A DNA stretch of 32,861 nucleotides, taken from Rubrobacter sp. Lineage in GTDB: Bacteria; Actinomycetota; Rubrobacteria; Rubrobacterales; Rubrobacteraceae. The translations under genes were made by a program, and so were the position numbers. Positions 20,824-29,047 of this stretch are shown piece after piece (positions within the stretch are counted from its first letter, which is position 1; each line of letters starts with the position of its first letter). The notes under the pieces are model-generated. The model was given only the letters and a program-made list of their open reading frames with translations. It was not told where the DNA came from and did no database searches. Location: positions 1 to 32,861 of the forward strand of contig JADDPM010000002.1 of NCBI GenBank assembly GCA_016781885.1. The letters are read 5' to 3'.

Positions 20824-22668
20824 TTACTTGTCATGTTGAGTACCGAGCGGGAGCTCCACGGAGAAGGTGCTGCCGCGGTCTGGCTCGCTCTGGACGCGGA
20901 TATCACCGCCGAGGTGGTGGGCGATCTCGCCGGCCAGGGCGAGGCCAAGGCCGGTACCGTCGGCGCGGGAGGAGCCCTGGGCGCGGTAGAAGCGCTCGAA
21001 GATATGCGGTATCTCGGTCTCGGGGATGCCGCAGCCGCGGTCGGCGACGCTTACGAGGGCGTGGCCGTTCTCGCGGTGCAGGTCGATCTCCACGGGTTCG
21101 TAGCCTTCACGCCCGCCCGAGTACTTGAGGGCGTTGTCGAGGAGGATGGCGAGCATTCGGTGGAGTTGTATGGGGTCTGTCCTCACGGGCGGGACGCCGT
21201 CTTCGGCATGAATACGGATCTCGCGTCCCGTGTAGGCGAAGTCCCGCCTCAACTCGTGCAGCAGGTCTTCCAGGTCCACCTCTTCGAGGCGGAAGGTTAC
21301 GGCATTCGCGTCGAGGCGGGAGAGGTCGAGGAGGGTGCGGGCGAGGTTCTTCAGACGCTCGGTCTGCGCGCGCATGTCTTCGAGGAAGGTCTTGCGGACC
21401 GTCTCATCCTCCTCATCTTCGAGCATCTCCAGGTAGCCTGAGAGGGCGAAGAGGGGGGTTTTCAGTTCATGGGAGGCGTTGGCGATGAACTCGGCCTTGG
21501 CGCGTTCGATCTGGCGCTGCTCGGTGACATCGCGCAGGATGGCTAGAGCGCCGTCTTCGAGGGGGGCGGCCCGGACCTCGATAATCCTATCCCCCGCCCG
21601 GACCTCGGGTTCGGTGATCGGACCGGAGAAGCGGCTCTTCGCGAGGACCTGCTGGAGGCGTTCGTGGAACTCGGGGTCGGAGTTATCAAGGAGCTCGCGA
21701 GCGCGGAGGTTTAGGAAGGTGGCGTTCAGGTCTTGATCCACGCCGACCACCGCGTCGGTCATGCCATCGAGGATCACCTGGCTGCGAGCCTTCTCCTGCT
21801 GTGTCTGCCGGAAAGCGCCCTTCAGGGAGGACGCCATCGCGTTGAACGTCTCGCCTAGAGAGCCTATCTCGTCCTCGACGCTGGTGGTGATGCGCTCCTC
21901 GAAGTTGCCGGCGGCGAGACGGCGGGCGGCTACGTCGAGGCGGTTCAGACGGCGGGCAAGCAGGTTCGCCACCACGTACCCGGAGAAGCCGGCGATCAGG
22001 AGCGCCAGAGCCCCCGCGAGCAAAGCTAGGTTGTTTATCCTTCTAAGGTCCGAGTCGGCGGTGGAGATGTCGCTCTCGGTGTAGTATCTAGTAAAGATGA
22101 GTGCGGTCTCGGACTCGCCAGGCACCTCTACCGGGGCGGCGTAGGTCGCGAGCGTCTGGCCCTGACGTTCGCCGCTCTCGACCTCCCTGAGCTCTGTGTC
22201 AGGCCTCCCCTGGGCCAGGGCAGTCTGCACGGCCACCAGGTTGTAATCGACCGCATCTCCCATAAGAACCTCGCTGTCCGCAATTCGGACTATACTCCAG
22301 TTCAGGCCCCGGGTGATCGCATAGGTGTTTATGAACTGCTCGTCCAACTGAGGAGTTTTCTCTATATAATCCTCCAGGTTCTCGAACGCCATGTTGAAGC
22401 TCGCCTCGGCGGACTGCTCCAGGATATGTTCGAGCCGGGGGTAGATGATCGAGTACGCCGTTCCAGCGGCGAACGCGGTCACGAACAGAAAGAGCAGGGT
22501 GAGCCAGACCTGTATGCTCACGCGGGAACGCAGCAGACGCGCCCCAAGCTTTCTCGGCCAAGTTAAAATCACCTGCTCGGGACGGCTGCTCTGTTGGGGG
22601 AGGCGGACGCCAAGGGCGTCCCGGGGCTTCTTGCGTTTCGGGAGTAGCCGGTCCCTAACGGAAAACAT
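20824..22668 (-). CDS. Membrane sensor histidine kinase (HAMP-PAS-HisKA-HATPase)
   Basis: A 614-residue PhoR/WalK-type sensor kinase. I chose the ATG at 22668, which overlaps the last codons of the response regulator gene by 14 bases. Domain order: a basic cytoplasmic start, helix 1 at about 51-73, an extracytoplasmic sensor region of about 140 residues, helix 2 at about 213-235, HAMP to about 287, and a PAS domain around 298-385 (DGMTDAVVGVDQDL). The dimerisation helix has phospho-acceptor H400 in SHELKTPLFALSG. The ATPase domain has N (LLDNALKYS), G1 (DRGCGIP), F (IFERFYR) and G2 (GTGLGLALAGEI) boxes, ending GSTFSVELPL. All catalytic elements are intact. It pairs with the adjacent OmpR/PhoB-type regulator; the signal is unknown. 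Confidence 0.93.
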   Translation of the reverse strand: MFSVRDRLLPKRKKPRDALGVRLPQQSSRPEQVILTWPRKLGARLLRSRVSIQVWLTLLFLFVTAFAAGTAYSIIYPRLEHILEQSAEASFNMAFENLEDYIEKTPQLDEQFINTYAITRGLNWSIVRIADSEVLMGDAVDYNLVAVQTALAQGRPDTELREVESGERQGQTLATYAAPVEVPGESETALIFTRYYTESDISTADSDLRRINNLALLAGALALLIAGFSGYVVANLLARRLNRLDVAARRLAAGNFEERITTSVEDEIGSLGETFNAMASSLKGAFRQTQQEKARSQVILDGMTDAVVGVDQDLNATFLNLRARELLDNSDPEFHERLQQVLAKSRFSGPITEPEVRAGDRIIEVRAAPLEDGALAILRDVTEQRQIERAKAEFIANASHELKTPLFALSGYLEMLEDEEDETVRKTFLEDMRAQTERLKNLARTLLDLSRLDANAVTFRLEEVDLEDLLHELRRDFAYTGREIRIHAEDGVPPVRTDPIQLHRMLAILLDNALKYSGGREGYEPVEIDLHRENGHALVSVADRGCGIPETEIPHIFERFYRAQGSSRADGTGLGLALAGEIAHHLGGDIRVQSEPDRGSTFSVELPLGTQHDK

Positions 22669-23362
22669 ACCCGACACCCCGGGCGGTATGGATGAACTCG
22701 GGGTTCCGGGGGTCGCGTTCGATCTTCTCGCGGAGGTGGCGGATGTGGACGTCCACGGTACGCTCGTCGCGGAACTCATCGCCCCACACCCTTGTCAAGA
22801 GCGTGCTGCGTGAGAACACCCTGCCCGGGTTGGAGGCGAGCGTCACGAGAAGCTCGAACTCCGTGTACGTAAGGTCTACCTCCTCGCCGACGACCGCGAC
22901 CCGACGGCTCGGCAGGTGTATCTTCAGACCGTCGTAGGAGAGCTCGTCCTGGCGCTGTCCTGCGGGCACGGAGACGCGGCGCATGATCGCGCGCACCCTG
23001 GCGACGAGCTCCCTGACCGCGAAGGGTTTGGTGACGTAGTCGTCGGCCCCGAGCTCCAGGCCCACGACTCGGTCGATCTCGTCGTCTTTGGCGGTGAGCA
23101 TGATGATCGGAACGTCGCTCTGCGCCCGGATCCTTCGACAGACCTCCGTACCGTCAATCTTGGGCAACATGATGTCCAGGATAATTAGGTGCGGCTCGTA
23201 GGACTCGAACGCCTCCAGCGCCGCCTCTCCGTCCCCCACCGCATGGACCTGGAAGCCCTCCCGCTCCAGAGCGTGCACGAGCATCTTCTGGATCGAGGGC
23301 TCGTCGTCCACCAGAAGTATCCTGCGAGTGGTTCCCTGTACGCCCTGTGCCATATCTGACAA
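22655..23362 (-). CDS. OmpR/PhoB family response regulator
   Basis: A 235-residue two-component regulator. The receiver domain has VDDEPSIQ at the acidic pocket, phospho-acceptor D63 in LIILDIMLPKIDG, the switch Thr in IIMLTAKDD, and K112 in YVTKPF. The C-terminal winged helix has VDLTYTEFELLVTLASNPG, RSTLLTRVWGDEF, RTVDVHIRHLREKIE and the terminal RGVGYVF hallmark. Start choice is open: TTG 23362 lies three bases after AAGGA, while the ATG at 23353 lies 12 bases after it. The gene is 49 bases downstream of the exonuclease-UvrC fusion, and a -10-like element overlaps that gene's stop codon, so it may have its own promoter. It overlaps the kinase gene. Confidence 0.93.
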   Translation of the reverse strand: MSDMAQGVQGTTRRILLVDDEPSIQKMLVHALEREGFQVHAVGDGEAALEAFESYEPHLIILDIMLPKIDGTEVCRRIRAQSDVPIIMLTAKDDEIDRVVGLELGADDYVTKPFAVRELVARVRAIMRRVSVPAGQRQDELSYDGLKIHLPSRRVAVVGEEVDLTYTEFELLVTLASNPGRVFSRSTLLTRVWGDEFRDERTVDVHIRHLREKIERDPRNPEFIHTARGVGYVFR

Positions 23363-23405
23363 CCGTCCTTAAGACTACCCCAAAATTCCAAACATCTTGA
23401 CGCTT

Positions 23406-23414
23406 ATTTTATCA
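23406..23414 (-). promoter_or_regulatory. Extended -10 element upstream of the two-component operon
   Basis: TGATAAAAT on the minus strand fits an extended -10. It overlaps the TGA stop codon of the exonuclease-UvrC fusion and lies about 45 bases before the response regulator start. It would allow the regulator-kinase pair to be expressed apart from the DNA-repair genes upstream. Confidence 0.35.
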
Positions 23415-25223
23415 TGCTCCGGCGGTCGCCCCCGTCATCCTACCAGCTACTCTCTCCACGGCCTCCGTAAGGCCCCCAGGCTCCCACAGACGCACCACCT
23501 CGACAGGGGCCTGGCGTCGCCTGAGGTACGCGGCGACGACCCGGGCCTCGTCTGCGCCCTTCCCGCCGGAGGGCGGCCCGGGGTTGGAGAGGACTTCTTC
23601 GGCGAAGAGGGTAAGGCCGGCCGTATCGCCGGGCTCGAAGCCCGCGTGGGATACGAGGCGGCCCTCGGCGAGGGCGAAGACCTCGATCATGCCGGGTTCG
23701 GTCGAGGGGGCGACGACCGCCTGAACGCCCCCGGCGCTCACGATGGCGCGCGTCAGACGGATGCGCTCGATGCCGGAGATCAGGTCTCGAAGCCGGGCAG
23801 CGGCCTCGAACTCCAGCTCACCCGCCAACCGCTTGCGCTCCTCGACTAGCGCCATCAGGTGCTCCTCACCGCCCTCGCCGCGCATGAGGGACGCGAGGCC
23901 CCCGATCACCTCGACCCGGTACTCCTCCTCGCTCATCCCGAGACAGGGGGCACAGCGGCCCATCTGTCCGTAGAAGCAGACACCTTCCTCGGGATCGCCG
24001 GAGCAGCACCTGAGGGGGAAAATTCTGCCGAATGCTTCGATACAGGTGTCTAGCACGCTCGCGCTCCGGTAGGGGCCAAGGTAGGTTACACCGTTCCGCG
24101 GACTGTTCTCCGGCGACCTCTCCGGGATGGGGTAGGGCTCGTTGAGATCCAACCTTATAAACCAACTCGCCTTCTCACCCCTTCCGGCGGAGTTGTAGCG
24201 CGGGAGGAGGCGCTTTATCTCGCGGGCCTCGAAGATCAGGGCGTAGAGCTCGCTCCTGGTCTCCTCGTAGCGCACCTCGGCGACCTCGCGCACGAGGCGA
24301 CCGATCTTGCGCCGCCCGTCCCCACCGTTGAAGTACGTCCTCACACGCGCCTTGAGGTCCTTCGCCTTGCCGACGTAGAGGACCGTTCCCCCTTTATCCA
24401 CGAAGTAGTAGACGCCCGGCGTGCGCGGGAGATCTTCGGCGAGGTGTCCTTTCTGCGGTTTGATCCTCACGCCCGACTTCTTCAGCGACGACGCCTCCCC
24501 CACGCTCTTCACCCCGGCCGAGGAGAGCAGCTTCGAGAGCTTGAGGAAGACTTCAGCGGTCGCCGCCGCGTCGGCGAGAGCCCTATGGTTCGGCGCCGCC
24601 CGCACCCCAAAATGCGAGACGAGCGAGGCGAGCCGGTACCGCTTGAGACCCGGCACGAGCGCTCGCGCGAGCTTCAACGTGTCGAGGACGGGGTTCGGGA
24701 GCGGCGGGAGCCCGTTGGCCACGCGTGCCGCCGCGACGAACGCGCAGTCGAACTGGACGTTATGACCGACGAGTACGCACCCCTCGACAAACTCCTCGAA
24801 GAGAGGCATGACCTCCGCGGCCGCCGGCGCGTCGGCGACCATGCGGTCGGTGATCCCGGTGAGCCGGACGACGAACGGCTCTATCCTACGTCCCGGGTTT
24901 ATCAGAGTAGCGAACTCGTCCACCACCTGCCCGCCGACGACCTTGAGCGCCCCGATCTCCGTAATAGCGCCCTTCTCCGCCGATGAGCCCGTGGTCTCGA
25001 CGTCGAAGACCACGTATGGCGCGTCGCCTAAAGGCAGGGAAGCCGCGTCCACGATCCGCAGAGATCCCTCTTCCCATAGAAAGCGTGGGTCGTTGGCGGT
25101 TAGCTCACCGACGAGGGAGTGCGCGTCACCGTTGGGGTGTGGTAGGGCGAGGAACTCTCGGGCGACCTCCTCGGGCGTTACGGGCTCGTGACCCTTGACG
25201 AAGCCGTAGAGGCTAGGGGACAC
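23412..25223 (-). CDS. DEDDh exonuclease fused to a GIY-YIG/UvrC-like nuclease region
   Basis: A 603-residue two-nuclease fusion, like the DnaQ-UvrC-type proteins found in mycobacteria. The GTG at 25223 overlaps the upstream gene by 11 bases behind GGAGG; the long open frame further upstream is a shadow. A short N-terminal region contains VTPEEVAREFLALP. The 3'-5' exonuclease domain has D74 and E76 (VVFDVETTG), D159 (GHNVQFD), and H213 with D218 (NHRALADAA), a complete DEDDh set. The GIY-YIG domain starts near 269 (GVYYF, VLYVGKAKDLKARV), followed by UvrC-like features: FGRIFPLRCCSGD, a CAPCL motif, and a UVR-type helix (LAGELEFEAAARLRDLI). There is no C-terminal RNase H-like half of UvrC. 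Probable role: processing damaged DNA, by inference. Confidence 0.9.
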   Translation of the reverse strand: MSPSLYGFVKGHEPVTPEEVAREFLALPHPNGDAHSLVGELTANDPRFLWEEGSLRIVDAASLPLGDAPYVVFDVETTGSSAEKGAITEIGALKVVGGQVVDEFATLINPGRRIEPFVVRLTGITDRMVADAPAAAEVMPLFEEFVEGCVLVGHNVQFDCAFVAAARVANGLPPLPNPVLDTLKLARALVPGLKRYRLASLVSHFGVRAAPNHRALADAAATAEVFLKLSKLLSSAGVKSVGEASSLKKSGVRIKPQKGHLAEDLPRTPGVYYFVDKGGTVLYVGKAKDLKARVRTYFNGGDGRRKIGRLVREVAEVRYEETRSELYALIFEAREIKRLLPRYNSAGRGEKASWFIRLDLNEPYPIPERSPENSPRNGVTYLGPYRSASVLDTCIEAFGRIFPLRCCSGDPEEGVCFYGQMGRCAPCLGMSEEEYRVEVIGGLASLMRGEGGEEHLMALVEERKRLAGELEFEAAARLRDLISGIERIRLTRAIVSAGGVQAVVAPSTEPGMIEVFALAEGRLVSHAGFEPGDTAGLTLFAEEVLSNPGPPSGGKGADEARVVAAYLRRRQAPVEVVRLWEPGGLTEAVERVAGRMTGATAGA

Positions 25224-26250
25224 GAACCTCCATCCGTTCGAGGTTCTCGCTCTTCGCCGCGGCCTCGGCGATGGTACGGGCCTGGGCCTCGGTGATGCCG
25301 GGGATGCCCACAAGGTTCTCGTAGGTGTACTCGGAGTCGAACAGGCCGCTGGCGAGCACCCGGGCGCGAGTCTTCGTGCCGATTCCGGGGAGCTTGGTGG
25401 TATGAAAGAGTTTGCCGCGCTGTATTCGCAGGGCGGGCACCCCGGCCAGCCTCTCACCCTCGATAAGGACGCGCCGCAGAACGTCGGCGAAGAGCGCTAC
25501 CTGCTCCGGGTAGTAGACGCTCCGGCCCATGAGGGACGGGGTCATCGGCAGCGGGTGCGAGAGGTTCGCGTTGCGGACCGTGGTGTGACCCGGCGGCTCG
25601 TTCGGGCCAAGGGGATCCGGGTCGCCCAAAGATTGGGCCCGGACCGCATGCGCAACGGCCTGCTCTTCGAGGTCCCCATCGAGGTCGAGCTCCGTAAAGA
25701 CCGGCGCGCCCCGGAAGCGATCGTTGCGGTTGGCGGCATAGAGGAAGCGGCGGGGGCTGCGCTCGTTCTTATAGAACTCGACCACCGCGTGCGCCCGCTT
25801 CTCCCCGAGCCCGGGCAAGCGCGCTAGCGATTTCGCGTCCTCCGTCTCTATCATCTCCCTGAGCTCGTCCGGGTCTATCGCCTCGGCGGCCTTGGCGGCT
25901 GCCCGCTTGTCCACACCACGGACGCGTTCGAGGATGCCCTGGACGCTCGCGGGGTCCATACAGCGCCTGAGGTGGTTGATCTTTCGCACCGCCGTGAACT
26001 CGTTGTGCTCCTCCCAGCGCCACACGAACTCCCGGACCCGCTCGACCGCCGCCGCGTCCTCGGGGACGAACTCTATCGTCACCGCCTCGCCGATGTAGCG
26101 GCCGTTGGCCCCCGGCAGTTGCTCGGCGGAGGACTGGACCTGCACCTTGACCATCGGAGAATAGAACGAGAAGTGTACGGGAACGCCCGGCGCGACCTCC
26201 TTCATCAGGCGGCGCCGGAAGACGTTGTCCTCGAAATCAGACTCGAACAT
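25213..26250 (-). CDS. Helix-hairpin-helix protein of unknown function, linked to the exonuclease-UvrC fusion
   Basis: A 345-residue protein that I cannot place in a named family. An N-terminal region of about 85 residues has beta-like strands (VHFSFYSPMVKVQV, EAVTIEFVPE) and is followed by a RuvA-like helical run (ILERVRGVDKRAAAKAAEAI) leading to the first helix-hairpin-helix at about 142-160 (LARLPGLGEKRAHAVVEF). After a linker and an LPMTPSLMGRSVYYPEQ segment, a second pair follows: LPGIGTKTRARVL at about 287-299 and LVGIPGITEAQARTI at about 313-327. HhH pairs bind DNA backbone. No nuclease motif is obvious, so it may be a structure-specific DNA-binding partner of the downstream fusion, which it overlaps by 11 bases. 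Ribosome binding is weak, but a TAAAAT lies at 26265-26260. Confidence 0.65.
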   Translation of the reverse strand: MFESDFEDNVFRRRLMKEVAPGVPVHFSFYSPMVKVQVQSSAEQLPGANGRYIGEAVTIEFVPEDAAAVERVREFVWRWEEHNEFTAVRKINHLRRCMDPASVQGILERVRGVDKRAAAKAAEAIDPDELREMIETEDAKSLARLPGLGEKRAHAVVEFYKNERSPRRFLYAANRNDRFRGAPVFTELDLDGDLEEQAVAHAVRAQSLGDPDPLGPNEPPGHTTVRNANLSHPLPMTPSLMGRSVYYPEQVALFADVLRRVLIEGERLAGVPALRIQRGKLFHTTKLPGIGTKTRARVLASGLFDSEYTYENLVGIPGITEAQARTIAEAAAKSENLERMEVRVP

Positions 26251-26259
26251 CAGGACTAG

Positions 26260-26265
26260 ATTTTA
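26260..26265 (-). promoter_or_regulatory. Possible -10 for the HhH-exonuclease operon
   Basis: TAAAAT on the minus strand lies nine bases before the ATG at 26250, which lacks a good ribosome binding site. This spacing suggests a transcript that starts within a few bases of the ATG. It would let these genes be expressed separately from moeA. No -35 is evident. Confidence 0.3.
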
Positions 26266-26296
26266 CCACCAGCACTATCCTCGACCCTGTAAAAGA

Positions 26297-27541
26297 TCAA
26301 GCCCCACCGCCGAGCAGGACTTCCTCGCGCAGCACTATCGCCTCGACCGGCTCGCCTGCCTGCAGACCCTCTGACTCGGGCCCGATAAGCGCCAACGCGT
26401 CGGCTTTGGTGAGCGAACTAACGAGCCCCGACCCCTGCGCGCCTACGGACTCGGCTCTCCAGCCCTTCTCCGTTCGTTCCAGGGTCACCCGCATCGCGTG
26501 CATGCGGCCGAACTTGTTCTCGACGTCCTCGTCGAAGTAGACTTGTATGCGCAGACGGCGCACGTCCTCGCGGCCCGTCATCCGCATGAGTGCGAGCCGG
26601 ACGAAGAGCTCGAAACAGACCATCGCGGAGACGGGGTTGCCGGGGAGGCCGAAGAAGCGGGCGTCCTCCCGCGCGCCGAAGAAGACCGGCTTGCCCGGCT
26701 TGAGCTTGACCCCCCAGAAGATTTGCTCGACCCCGAGGTCGAGGAGCGTGCCCTTGACGAGGTCCTTCTCGCCGACGGAGACGCCGCCGCTCGTAACCAC
26801 TACGTCGGCTGTCGTGAGAGCTTCCTGCATCGCGGCGCGCAAGGTCTCGGCCTCGTCGGAGGCTGCGTGCATGCGGCGGGCGTCTGCACCAGCTTCGAGG
26901 GCCTGGGCGAGCAGGGCGAAGGAGTTGGAGTCGAAGATCTCACCAGGCCGGAGGTCGCGCGTACCGGGTTCGACCAGCTCGGTGCCGGTCGAGAGCACGA
27001 CGACCTTCGGTCGCCGGTACACCGGCAGCTCGCCGTAGCCCTGGGCGGCGGCGAGCGCGATCTCGGGGGCACCTATCTCGGTACCGGCGCGCAGCATCAC
27101 GTCGCCCTCGCGCACGTCCTCGCCGCTTCGGCGCAGGTTGTTGCCCGCCTTGGTCGGCTTCTTGAGCTCGAACTCCTCACCCCAGCCGGAGGTGTTCTCG
27201 ACCATCACGACCGCGTCGGCGCCCTCGGGCATCACGCCGCCCGTAAAGATCTTGATGGCCTCCCCCTCCCCCACCTCCTTCCGCGCCGGGCGCCCCGCCG
27301 GAGCCTCATCTACAACTTTGAAGGTGCGTCCGGCCTCTCTCGCGTCCACACTCCTGACGGCGTATCCGTCTACAGCGGAGTTGTCGAACGGCGGCGAGTC
27401 AAACCTCGCCCGCAGGTTCTCGGCGAGCGCGAGCCCCCGTGCGTCCATCAGCGACACGTGTTCGACGGACAGGCGGGGGGTCTCCTCCAGCACTAGCCGC
27501 ACTGCCTCCGCGTGATCTATGAGTCTCTCGAAGAGTTGCAT
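26297..27541 (-). CDS. moeA: Molybdopterin molybdotransferase
   Basis: A 414-residue MoeA that inserts molybdate into adenylylated molybdopterin to finish the molybdenum cofactor. Landmarks: FDSPPFDNSAVDGYAV near residue 47, IFTGGVMPEGADAVVMVE near 97, and the central MoCF-binding domain. That domain has VVVLSTGTELV, GEIFDSNSFALLA, VVVTSGGVSVGEKDLV, KLKPGKPVFFGA and GLPGNPVSAMVCFELF. A C-terminal beta domain follows. Length and motif order are complete, so it should be active. The ATG at 27541 follows GGCGAGGGA. It heads the minus-strand run with the HhH gene 46 bases downstream. No other molybdenum cofactor genes are visible, so the placement looks incidental. Confidence 0.95.
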   Translation of the reverse strand: MQLFERLIDHAEAVRLVLEETPRLSVEHVSLMDARGLALAENLRARFDSPPFDNSAVDGYAVRSVDAREAGRTFKVVDEAPAGRPARKEVGEGEAIKIFTGGVMPEGADAVVMVENTSGWGEEFELKKPTKAGNNLRRSGEDVREGDVMLRAGTEIGAPEIALAAAQGYGELPVYRRPKVVVLSTGTELVEPGTRDLRPGEIFDSNSFALLAQALEAGADARRMHAASDEAETLRAAMQEALTTADVVVTSGGVSVGEKDLVKGTLLDLGVEQIFWGVKLKPGKPVFFGAREDARFFGLPGNPVSAMVCFELFVRLALMRMTGREDVRRLRIQVYFDEDVENKFGRMHAMRVTLERTEKGWRAESVGAQGSGLVSSLTKADALALIGPESEGLQAGEPVEAIVLREEVLLGGGA

Positions 27542-27674
27542 TCCCTCGCCCCCATTCTCTAAGAGCCAACTCTCTCCAAGCTACCACAACACCGTTCGGC
27601 GCGGGGCGTGAACCCTCCGTGGCAGCCTCCCGTCTCGGGGACTACGCCTGCGTGTATGCGGCTTTAGGGGATTT

Positions 27675-28115
27675 TCAGTCCCAGGAGTATGGGAGGAACT
27701 TGCCGTCATCAGTGATCCTGACGCGGGGGCCTTCCTCGCTCTCGACTCTCTCTATATCCAGATTGAAGGTTATGGCGCTCATGATACCGTCTCCGAACTC
27801 CTCGTTTGTGAGGGCCTTGATGGTGCCGTAGGCCTGGGTGATTCTCATGGATGCGATAGATGGTGAAGTCTACCGGTATGTCCCCTTCCAGGCTGCCGCG
27901 TATCGGTATCTCCTGCAACGCCCGGGCGACCTCGGAGTCGAGTCCAAGGAGGGCCACGACGGTCCCATCCTGCTCCGCGCTCCTCGGATGCTGCCACAGC
28001 AGGGCGGACGTGGTCTAGACTTCGTGCGCCCCGACCTTCTGGGCGATAGCCTCGAAGGTGAGCTCCTGCTCCTTTTGGCCTCCAGGACCTGCTCGGTCGC
28101 TTCTTCGCGGTTCAT
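27675..28115 (-). pseudogene. cynS: Cyanate hydratase (cyanase) pseudogene
   Basis: A full-length cyanase of about 147 codons can be rebuilt by joining frames. It starts MNREEATEQVLEAKR at 28115 behind GGGAGGAG. A one-base loss then shifts the frame to QELTFEAIAQKVGAHEV, where a TAG at 28017-28015 replaces the expected Trp. TSALLWQHPRS, LGLDSEVARALQEIP and IRGSLEGDIPVDFTIYRIHE follow. A second shift leads to AYGTIKALTNEEFGDGIMSA, ITFNLDIERVE, VRITDDGKFLPY and a TGA at 27677-27675. Cyanase converts cyanate and bicarbonate to ammonia and carbon dioxide. The Arg, Glu and Ser equivalent to the active-site triad still read in the pieces, so decay appears recent. Two frameshifts plus a nonsense codon make a functional product unlikely. 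Confidence 0.9.
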
Positions 28116-28330
28116 CTCGCTCCTCCCGTACGGTAACCTCGTTGACGAGCATAAGAAAGTGAACTACGCGCCCATCCGGTGGCGACCACTACCCCCTTTT
28201 CCTTCTCTCGCCCCATACTCTGTAGAGGATCACCCAAAATGCCGGAACATCGGCTCGTGGTAGTAGCGGGAACGCAGTTTACCGGGGTAGAGTTGTGGAC
28301 GAGACTTTTTGTTTGAGCAAGGAGGTTTGC

Positions 28331-29047
28331 GTGGAGAACGGGAGAGTGGCAGCGGTCCTGGGCGTGGGACCAGGGCTCGGGGCGGCGATAGCGAGGCGCT
28401 TCGCCCGCGAAAGCTTCGCGGTGGGCCTGATGGCGCGGCGAGAGGAGAGCCTGTCGGGGGCGCGCGAGGAGATCGAGGGCGAGGGTGGGACGGCGCTCGC
28501 GGTGGAGACGGACGCGACGGACGCGGCGTCTGTGGCTGGCGCCTTTGACCGGGTGAGAGACGAGCTCGGCGACCCGGATGTCTTTGTGTACAACGCCGGA
28601 GCCTTCCAGATGGGGGGCATCCTGGAGCTCAGCCCCGAGCAGTTCGATAACTGCTTCCGGGCGAACTGCTCGGGGGCCTTTTATGGGGCACAGCAGGTGC
28701 TCCCGGCGATGGCAGAGAGGGGGCGCGGCACGGTCATCCTGACCGGGGCGACGGCGAGTTTGCGGGGCTCGGCCAGATTCGCAGCGCTCTCGACGGGCAA
28801 GTTCGGTTTGCGGGCTCTCGCCCAGTCGATGGCCCGGGAGTTCTGGCCGCAGGGAATACACGTCGCCCACGTCGTGATAGACGGCCAGATCAACACCCCA
28901 AGGATGCGCGAGATGTCGCCGGACCGCGAAGAGCACACGATGCTCTCCCCCGACGCCATCGCCGAGGCCTACTGGCAGCTACACGCCCAAGATCCGACCG
29001 CCTGGGCGCTAGAACTGGACCTCCGCCCGGCGGTGGAGAGCTTTTGA
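28331..29047 (+). CDS. SDR-family oxidoreductase with non-canonical active site
   Basis: A 238-residue short-chain dehydrogenase/reductase. The GTG at 28331 is chosen because AAGGAGG lies about five bases upstream. The cofactor loop is GVGPGLGAAIARRF, a variant TGxxxGxG motif. Other features are DATDAASV, VYNAGAF and TVILTGATASLRGS. The usual YxxxK is altered: K157 (STGKFGLRAL) is present, but the Tyr position is Leu. A subgroup of SDRs with Phe or Leu here and KFxLRALAQSMARE is known by pattern, so the change looks inherited, not a local mutation. Function may be reduction with a different proton donor, or no catalysis. It overlaps the following hydrolase gene by four bases. Substrate unknown. 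Confidence 0.85.
   Translation: MENGRVAAVLGVGPGLGAAIARRFARESFAVGLMARREESLSGAREEIEGEGGTALAVETDATDAASVAGAFDRVRDELGDPDVFVYNAGAFQMGGILELSPEQFDNCFRANCSGAFYGAQQVLPAMAERGRGTVILTGATASLRGSARFAALSTGKFGLRALAQSMAREFWPQGIHVAHVVIDGQINTPRMREMSPDREEHTMLSPDAIAEAYWQLHAQDPTAWALELDLRPAVESF

Noticed and set aside
25224..25457. Extended N-terminus of the exonuclease fusion
   Set aside because: It overlaps the HhH gene in another frame, is Pro/Arg/Ser-rich, and the GTG at 25223 has a ribosome binding site and begins the conserved protein.
26498..27496. Plus-strand 332-codon frame opposite moeA
   Set aside because: It is a high-GC shadow of a full-length, fully motif-supported moeA gene.
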